A DNA stretch of 43,414 nucleotides from Saccoglossus kowalevskii. Its lineage: Eukaryota > Hemichordata > Enteropneusta > Harrimaniidae. Location: positions 30,422-73,835 of the forward strand of contig NW_003132849.1 in assembly GCF_000003605.2 (NCBI RefSeq). The letters are read 5' to 3'. The notes below the pieces were generated by a model. That model searched no databases, was not told where the DNA came from, and saw nothing but the letters and a program-made list of their open reading frames with translations. Below are positions 36,023 to 43,414 of the stretch, piece after piece. The position numbers were made by a program, and so were the translations under genes. How positions within the stretch are numbered: the first letter of the stretch is position 1; each line of letters begins with the position of its first letter.

Positions 36023-38248
36023 TTTTCGCTCTCAAGAGATGCATATAATGTCCAAACATATGGCATCGAATACTTGGATAAATAGGAATGGATTTAACGA
36101 TGACGTATACAATCACTATACCACTTAAATACGCGGGTATATATCGTACGCTAAACTGGTCTATTTTTATCTGAGGTCCACCCACATAAGCAAAAAAACA
36201 AAATAAAAACAGAAAACATTTGTTATTATGTCAAATTACAGAACTGAATTTCTCCATATTGATAATTTCTGCGATCACAGCCTCTCATACTAGTGTTATT
36301 TCCTATACGTCGATTGACTGACTGTCATATGAAAACAAGACACGTGCCTGCTTCCCATGGTTTATCCTCTTTACACTATAAGCTATATGGCAAAACATAC
36401 CATCCGAACGAGATTGCCAGCTGGGACAAGCTTTCGTTGACAGTTTGTTTTATAACAATTGAAGTTTCAATAAGTAAGTAGCATATCAAATATCGTGTAT
36501 TTCATTTCAAGAGAGCATGTTTCACATTCATGAATTATTTTAAAACGTTATGAAGGAGTGTCTTCCGTCTAGCTTTAGGTAATTTTGAAAAAAGAAACCC
36601 TGATGGTGTCACCTGGCAATATCACAGCGAATTTAAAAAATCTCCCCAAAATAAGGAGATTAAATTAAATCTCGGACACTTAGAAGTATAACTTGTAGCA
36701 AATCTGTCTACTGATTGTCATCTTCGCCAGACAAGGAACGTTTGTTTCGGGCCGGGTCACCCCTCCAAACTAACCCTTGGCAGATTGAACCACTACAGTG
36801 TGTATTTAATAGGCACAAGAAGGAAAGATGCGACAACAATAAACAGTCAATCAGCTATGTTGTATCAAAATAGAGTAGAGCGTTTTTTTTTAAATGGCGA
36901 CCCCAGCAGTACATATTACTAGTTGAAGAAAGATGAGTTTGTTGCAACGAGGACAGGGAGTGGCAAATCAAGAAAATTGTGCAACTGTTCAACTCTGATG
37001 ATCAGTCGAGTGGAGTTTCTGAGATTTTTTTCATAGTTGACAGTTTCATTATTTTGTTAAAACATGATCGATGTAAATATGTGTCACTTTGCTGACTAAG
37101 TATGCCACACACAGCCTGCAACGTTGGCATAACAAATGTGTAAAACTTGGTTAAAAAGTTCAGCGCATTTTTCAGGGGTTTGGCAAACAACCTAACTGAG
37201 TAACACACAGCGCAATGTCTACTAGTTATTCCAAAGTTGAACCGTTTTCAAGCTCCTGTTTGGAGCATATACAGATGGCCACATGTCATAAGTACTTGAT
37301 CAACAATGTACCCACGGCATACATTGAAGAACGCGTCGCAATATACTTGAATCAACTTGGGGATTGTCTATTAAAAACAGGGACGTACCTTTAAAAAAAT
37401 CTCATCAGAATGACATTTCACTCAAGTGCTGGATTTCTACAAACCGATTTCTAACTGTCACGCAAGTTTGCACAAACATGTATGCATATATCTTGGACAA
37501 TTTCAGTAGAGATAGTATTAGTCATGCCAATAATAACCATTTAGCCTTTATACACATAATAATACCATGCGTTCTAAGCAGTATACAAAGTAAATTTGTT
37601 ACATGTTGATCAGACATCTAAACATCCACTCTGAGACGTGGAGATCAATGTCATGATCAGATGCCAATAAAAACACTAACTTACGAATAACATATTGCAA
37701 ACATATTTCCCAACTTGTTAGCCTGGAAATCCCGAAGCGCCACCAACGCCATCGTCCATAAACTTTACCACGTCGATACCTCTGAAGCGCCGCCAACTTA
37801 CCAACCAATCCTGGTTGCAATTCAAAGGTCCAACGATATAAAAACAAATTACCCACGCTTGGTGTGTGACTTCCTGTCCTAGCTCCTTGTTTAATTACCT
37901 AAAACGCGATCTACTAGCCTAGCAAACTACATAAAAACAGACAAGACGTAGACGCTTACAAACATGGCGACAATCTTAGCCTGGCACCTTCCAGTGGTAT
38001 ACTGTGAAATAATTTGATTTTTTTTATCTATTCTTATGTAGAAGGAAGGCTTGGTAGCAATTTGCGCGCAAAACAAGATCACCATTTGTTGGTGCATAGA
38101 TTTCAAGCTTTTTCGCATTGTGGACGAAACTGAAAAAAGTTTTCACGCATTTTTGCCCCAAAGACATTTTAACACTGATGTAAAAAATTTTCGTTTTGCT
38201 GTAACGATCACCGTGTGTATAGCATTACTGAGGAACTCTATAAATAAG

Positions 38249-38277
38249 CTCAGACCACTAATAAATACTGGTCTGAG
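38249..38277. repeat. Hairpin CTCAGACCA...TGGTCTGAG, copy 2
   Basis: Perfect 9-bp arms enclose the loop CTAATAAATAC. On the minus strand the loop reads GTATTTATTAG, nearly the loop of the hairpin at 3674-3701, so the two are inverted copies of one small element. Confidence 0.65.
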
Positions 38278-39461
38278 AAATAAGGTAATTAAGGTTCGTC
38301 TCATTGCCTGTGGTTGAATGAAACCTGTCTCGATTTACAATAGTTTCCCTTCTAGTGCGACTTTATTTTGAATTTGTCTTACGTTTGGCCGATTGAGTAG
38401 TAAAAAACTGAAAATAGCCTTTTTGTAGCACCTTCCGTGGTCCTTCAAAGAACCCAACGCAGCCTGAGTGAGGTGAGGGTCTGATGCCGTTCGGCCACTC
38501 ATTCCTACATGTCAGGCTAGGTACGGTAGAGTGTTTAATACAGAAAACGCTTCTTCATTTCTTGGCAGATGGATCTTGTCTTCTGGCCTGTGAAACTGCA
38601 CTGAAAATGTCTTTCTTGTCATCGAAATTTACGACCGTTCATAAGAAATATATTCTAACCACAGTGCCTCTATACCAATAGAACAGAAGGAATGTGCTCT
38701 AACCCAACGTATATTTTCGGCGATGCGGCCAACTAATACATTCTCCAACGCGTGATCCAACAAAATATATAAACGCCCCGGTGTCGCAGCCGACCCCCCT
38801 CTCCCACGAGAAGCCCGGTACGCCGAATCAACAGTTACTGCATAGGTACGTTTTTTCTAAAATGCTGATATATTAGTTGAATTTAAAATGCTGAAGTCGT
38901 ATTTTATAAAGAGCTGAGCGAACGTTAAATTATAGCATACTAACTCGAACACTGATACGAGTCAGTACTAGTATAAGGCTACTCTTTTCTACCTCCATGT
39001 TCGATCGTACGTACGTATGGAGCAGCGTATACTACACTCCCAAATGTATGAACACCATCGGTGTATTTCAAAAAGTGTATTTCTTATGTATTCAGAATGA
39101 AAATTGATAGAGTGAATGTCACGTGATTTATTTACAGTACTGGCGTCCATCGTATCTGTGAGTGGGGCGCAGCTAAGTGAATGATTGCAGGTCATTGGAC
39201 GAGGGCCTCTTTCATTGAGTCTGACACAATTGCTCACAGCAAGGAGCCATTTTTGGAGATCAACCAGAGTTCGGCGCTACTGCCATTTTTCAGCAATACA
39301 GCCTACAACAACAAAATTACCCGCTAGTAAATACATATTTTACATACTGTACTTTATTTTTGTTGATCTGAAAATAATAAATATAATGAACTACTCACAG
39401 AACAAGAAGTATACGTTTTGTTGGCTGAAAAAAACAGTACACTGAGTTTTAAGAAGAACAA

Positions 39462-39720
39462 TAACGCATTGGCGGATACAGGATTTTTATGGGGGGGGGG
39501 GTCCAAATTTTAAAATGAAATATAAACGCAAAGCGTGCTTCACACTTGTGCACAATCGCCTACCGCCTAGTATCATGCCTCGTAAAGGCAATATATATAA
39601 TTACAAATATTAACATTGATTAAAGTGTTGTTATTATTTATACAAAAAAAAACAAATTGAATAAATTTTTCATCGGGGGTACGGACCCCAAGAACCCCTC
39701 TTAGATCCGCCACTGTAACG
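39462..39720. mobile_element. CAnnGGCGGAT MITE, second complete copy
   Basis: The element at 39467-39715 (249 bp) begins CATTGGCGGATACAGG and ends with the inverse, CTTAGATCCGCCACTG. It is flanked by TAACG on both sides (39462-39466 and 39716-39720). As in the copy at 13362, a poly-G run follows the left end and the visible target duplication is 5 bp. Confidence 0.78.
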
Positions 39721-39963
39721 TCGTAACTGATCACAGCAATAAACACAGTCATATTGAAATCACTACAAGTTTATATCCCTTTTTAAAAAAAACAACATCA
39801 TTCTACGATTTTTTAAGAGAATGAGCCTGCATTTAATCAGTGGCATTTCATTTCAGTGGCAGACATTTTTGTCATAAATGTGCGGTAGATAGTAAACGTA
39901 ATAAGACACAGCAATTAACAAACATGGACAGTGTACTTGGGATTAATTAGTTCATCCTCATTA

Positions 39964-41172
39964 TTACTGTATTGAACTCGATTTCTTGGCATTATTATAA
40001 TTTTCACTGGATAGCCAAGCTAATATAGTTACAATGCACGAACTGAGTAGCACAAGGCCGGCACCGACAAGTTCCAGAACGGTTACAACGTTGTGAAAGA
40101 CGATGACTTCCGCAGCAAAACTAACCATCACCTGGAAATTGCATAGAAGAGCCACCTTGGCGGCAGGTTCCAGTTGAAGCGCTGTATTGAAAGTGTACAG
40201 GTAACCAATGTATAAGACCACTATTGCAAACAAATATCCAATTATAGCGATGTTTTCACTGATTAGGGTATAAATTGGCGCGGTGCTTGTGAAGTATATT
40301 AAAGGTAAATTTACCAGTACACCGGACAGACATGAATAAAACATAACGATTAAAACTGATATATCATCAGACAGTCCCTTGAAACACACTACGCCAATCG
40401 CTAAAGATAGACTTGTCACCAGCGCCAGAATGTAGCCCAAAGCTACGTGCTTAGTGTCCAGAATGGGCCCACCTTGAGTTGGACCAAAAATGAATTCCGG
40501 ACGTGTAACGAGAATAATGCCGACGATATTGACCAATATGGTGATGCCGTCTTTCACTGTTAGCTTCTCATTGACGAATATACGAGCAATAACCGGTATA
40601 AACACCATGACGGCTCCAGTAGTGATCGCAGTGGCATCTCCGATACCACGCAGAACTGCTGTATAGTAAAACATGATATCAGCCCCGTTTTCTAGAGAGC
40701 CTTTCATGACAGCAAGCACAATGTCCCTCTTCTTAATGTTAAACGGGTTTATCCTACGACACATCATAATAGGTATTATCACTGTTGCGACTGCTAAGGA
40801 TCTAATGGTCAGATTTTGAGCCGGAGACAGACCAGCATACACACAGATAACGCAAAACACGTCCGCTATACCCATGAACAGACCGCTAAGCAGCGCCAAG
40901 GAGATACCAAGAAATGCCATCCAGCAACTGGTGGATTCTCTTCCTTCGCTAACACGTTCAATATCACATTTTGCCTCCGTGGAATTGGTTCGAAACAGCC
41001 AAGCAGAATCGGAGAGTTCCCACTTTTCGTATCTACAAGTTGTGCTCGAATTATTTTCCATCCTCCTTGCTAAGTTGTTCACGGTCCTGCGACACTTGTT
41101 GTGGGAATGCCAAGACTCGAAATGAAATAGGTATGCTTGATTATGTAAAACTGCGCCGACTATTAAGCCCAT
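39964..41172 (-). CDS. SLC35G-like EamA-family membrane transporter, paralogue 2
   Basis: An intronless frame of up to 402 residues with ten hydrophobic segments (about 83-387) in two EamA repeats. Shared with paralogue 1 are SPAQN at 116, RDIVLAVMKGSLENGA at 149-164, GDATAI at 178, RPEFIFG at 224-230, LGYILALVTSLSLAIG at 245-260, YTFNTALQL at 326-334 and VLLSSCIV at 374-381. The first 37 residues are unlike any transporter tail I know. M38 (start 41061) is an attractive alternative, because a TATA-like motif about 30 bases before 41172 would put the transcription start at or near the first ATG. That version would have 365 residues, close to paralogue 1. Substrate unknown; family membership is clear. 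Confidence 0.92.
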   Translation of the reverse strand: MGLIVGAVLHNQAYLFHFESWHSHNKCRRTVNNLARRMENNSSTTCRYEKWELSDSAWLFRTNSTEAKCDIERVSEGRESTSCWMAFLGISLALLSGLFMGIADVFCVICVYAGLSPAQNLTIRSLAVATVIIPIMMCRRINPFNIKKRDIVLAVMKGSLENGADIMFYYTAVLRGIGDATAITTGAVMVFIPVIARIFVNEKLTVKDGITILVNIVGIILVTRPEFIFGPTQGGPILDTKHVALGYILALVTSLSLAIGVVCFKGLSDDISVLIVMFYSCLSGVLVNLPLIYFTSTAPIYTLISENIAIIGYLFAIVVLYIGYLYTFNTALQLEPAAKVALLCNFQVMVSFAAEVIVFHNVVTVLELVGAGLVLLSSCIVTILAWLSSENYNNAKKSSSIQ

Positions 41173-43414
41173 TGTTCGTTACTGTTTAAGTGCAGGAAAT
41201 TATACCCCCAGCTGCGCGTCACTGTGTAGCGAGTGTGTAGAAATGCAACAGTTATTTTATATGTTCGGTATCCATTTAAATTTAACCATAGTTGACGTGC
41301 ACGTTTTAATAATTCTTGGTGTTTATTATTTTCACATTAAGGATTTATACCTAAGTGTCTGTATATATTGCATACGCTGGATTAAGCAATTATTTAATAT
41401 ATCTACTTATTGTTGACGAGCATTATATAGATACATTAAGATTAAGTGTTTCTGTTCGCAGGTTGTATAGTTACCATGGTTACAATTAAATGCTTCCGAA
41501 AATAAAAACAGTGGACGTATTTTTAAATTAAGTAACTATACGCTTATATGTGTTTTGTGTAGTACAAAACAAGCATAGAATTTGCTTTATCTTGTATTTT
41601 GAATTGCGACTTGTTTATCAAACACTATTATTAGAGTAAAATGTCATCGTTACCTGAGTCACGTGCCTGGAATGAAATGGCCGTGTAAGGGGCATACGTC
41701 ACGTCCGGGCGTCAAGTGCTAGTATAGCGGAGGATTGAGGATAGTCACGAGATTGAGATGGGATGTTTTTTTTTTTTTTATTTCAAATCGAATCACGTTT
41801 TCAGACTAAAGTATCTTTAATGTTAGTTGTGATCTGTATATTTTATTCATTATCCCGAAATAACATTCTTTTTTGCAGATGAATCACGATTTAAAGTCAC
41901 CAACTTAATAAAAGCCAGCCATGTCTACAAAAAAAAACACAATTCATTCATGCTTGGCCGTCCTTTGCTAACCAACTTGGATTCGTCACGTGACGTTACA
42001 CTACCAGAAGTCGATAGTATATATGTATGTATACCTACTACATATACTAGTATACCGATCCCTGACGTATTTATATACCATGAACATATTCATATTAATG
42101 ACAGAAAAAAGATAATAGTAAAGCTTGGGCTGTTTTCGGCTGTTTCGAAATAAATAATTAAAACAAATAGAATAGGTGAAAACAAGAAATTGCGTGAAAT
42201 TGTCTTTAAGAATTTGGGGGCGAATGTTTAAAATGAGTGGGTGCCAAGAAATGTGACTTTGCTTAAATATTAGTGAAATTTACTAACAAATTACTTTGAA
42301 GCGGGTTTGCAGAAATACTCGTATACAGATGTTCAAATATTCCATTGAATGCAGAGTTTAATCAAATGACACGTAGAGGGCGCTGTTACAATGAAGGGAC
42401 AAAATTCCTGACTTTCGAGTTCTCTAGTTTCACCAGAACACCACTAGAGGGCGTAACAAAGTACCCGGATGACAGCAGTGTTCGACACTTGCCAGTGGAG
42501 TGCGGTTGTTCAGCATCGTGCGGGAATCATATATTTCCAGATTCGTACCTACAGGCATATAAAATGGTTAACTGGTATTGCAATGCTCCTGGTGTTCTTT
42601 CAGTACGATAAAAGAAATGGCGAAGTATCCCTGACATGTGTACGTTACTTTCCATGACTTTCACGAAAAATAATATTTCTTTCCCCATAAAAGGCAGCAT
42701 TATCTTGCTTACATGAATCGTATGCATAGTACACACAGTTTCCTTTATTTTCTACAACAGATAAAAGATTATAATGGGCATAGATAGGTTTTTTTATTAG
42801 TTATATATATATTTGCGTGGATTAACTCTATGCCTGCCGCATAACGCGATTGAAATCAGTATCAACAGAACGACACATCTAGTCTAGTTTGAACGTATAT
42901 CAAACTTCTGTTCTCATCCTTCGCCATCGAAAGATAACCGTAACACAAATAAGGATGCTTTCCAAATTCAGGGTTTATTCCATTAACACCATGCAGCCAT
43001 AGTAGTACTAGCAGTGAATCAGCTCCCGTAATTGCATGAATAATGTAAATATTAACACAAGTACTAAAACGAGGCCTGGAATAACACAAAAACAAATAAC
43101 AAATGTACAATGCACGATTAATTCCTATAATCTTTTTTGTATGTTGTCCTCAGACAAAATCCAAAATTAATTCACGTCTCTATATCACACTTACTTTTTC
43201 ATAAACCAAATTGTCATGTAACTATTACCATCACGACCACCAGCTGATTTGGTCATTAAACTCCTATCCACAAACTGTATCACTCATCTCCTTACTATCC
43301 AATGCTATCCAATGTAGATCTGGTCTTTCAACTACTTTATATGAAATATCAATCATTAATTCGTTCAAGTACATAGTGGAAGAAAAAAACTGTCCCTTTA
43401 ACTGGAACTTAGAA
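41173..43414. other. Non-coding right end of the window
   Basis: The frames here are short and without recognisable domains. CCACTAGAGGGCG at 42441-42453 matches the core of the vertebrate CTCF consensus, and GTAGAGGGCGCTG lies nearby at 42373-42385. Otherwise I see only AT-rich sequence. Confidence 0.5.
41196..41206 (-). promoter_or_regulatory. TATA-like box for transporter paralogue 2
   Basis: On the minus strand GGGTATAATTTCC lies roughly 25-35 bases before the first ATG at 41172. If used, transcription would begin at about 41172, leaving almost no leader before that ATG and favouring the internal start at 41061. Confidence 0.35.

Larger units (their letters stand above)
36023..39963. other. 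Spacer between the two transporter paralogues
   Basis: No coding frame is convincing here. The minus-strand frame at 37599-37856 and the others lack domains. The stretch contains a hairpin at 38249 and a complete CAnnGGCGGAT element at 39467. A TATA-like TATATACC lies on the minus strand near 36137, about 110 bases before the start of paralogue 1, and could belong to its promoter. Confidence 0.5.

Noticed and set aside
42345-42611. Plus-strand frame of 88 codons with several cysteines
   Set aside because: No signal peptide, no domain, and no acceptor or donor giving a consistent exon.

Overview
This is a eukaryotic, AT-rich, gene-poor window: long stretches without coding sequence, GT-AG introns, short repeats and two runs of N marking assembly gaps (11579-11885 and 23762-23811). 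The coding content (PAN/apple and EGF domains, SLC35G-type transporters, secreted cysteine-rich proteins) points to an animal. Repeat style and gene content fit an invertebrate deuterostome such as an acorn worm or other ambulacrarian, but the species cannot be proved from the sequence.

Layout. (1) 1-4497 is non-coding and holds a 300-bp dispersed repeat, an (ATAA)n tract and a decayed tandem repeat. (2) 4498-19973 (+) is a five-exon gene for a 295-residue secreted protein: signal peptide, short PAN/apple-like core, EGF domain, then two copies of a cysteine-rich module opening with C-P-x-G-M-x-L-x-x-C. All exon junctions agree in phase. Its 11.7-kb intron 3 is full of mobile elements. (3) 19974-25543 is intergenic, with CTCF-like sites, a gap and an inverted repeat. 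(4) 25544-29687 (+) is a nine-exon gene for a 389-residue secreted protein. It is built like a bacterial family 3 solute-binding protein (also the ligand-binding fold of ionotropic glutamate receptors), but has no membrane segment and carries an unusual N-terminal region of repeated P-x-L-[KR] amphipathic units. (5) 29688-34885 is intergenic and holds three related small inverted-repeat elements. (6) 34886-36022 and 39964-41172 (both -) are two intronless paralogues of the EamA/SLC35G drug/metabolite transporter family, about 4 kb apart. (7) 41173-43414 shows no gene.

The four genes form no obvious pathway: two secreted proteins on + and two transporter paralogues on -. The most unusual item is the secreted solute-binding-protein-like gene with its repeat prodomain; next is the PAN-EGF-double-module protein. 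The non-coding DNA holds at least four families of short non-autonomous elements with visible terminal inverted repeats, a tRNA-derived SINE with a perfect 15-bp target duplication, and a strong excess of the palindrome TGACGTCA.
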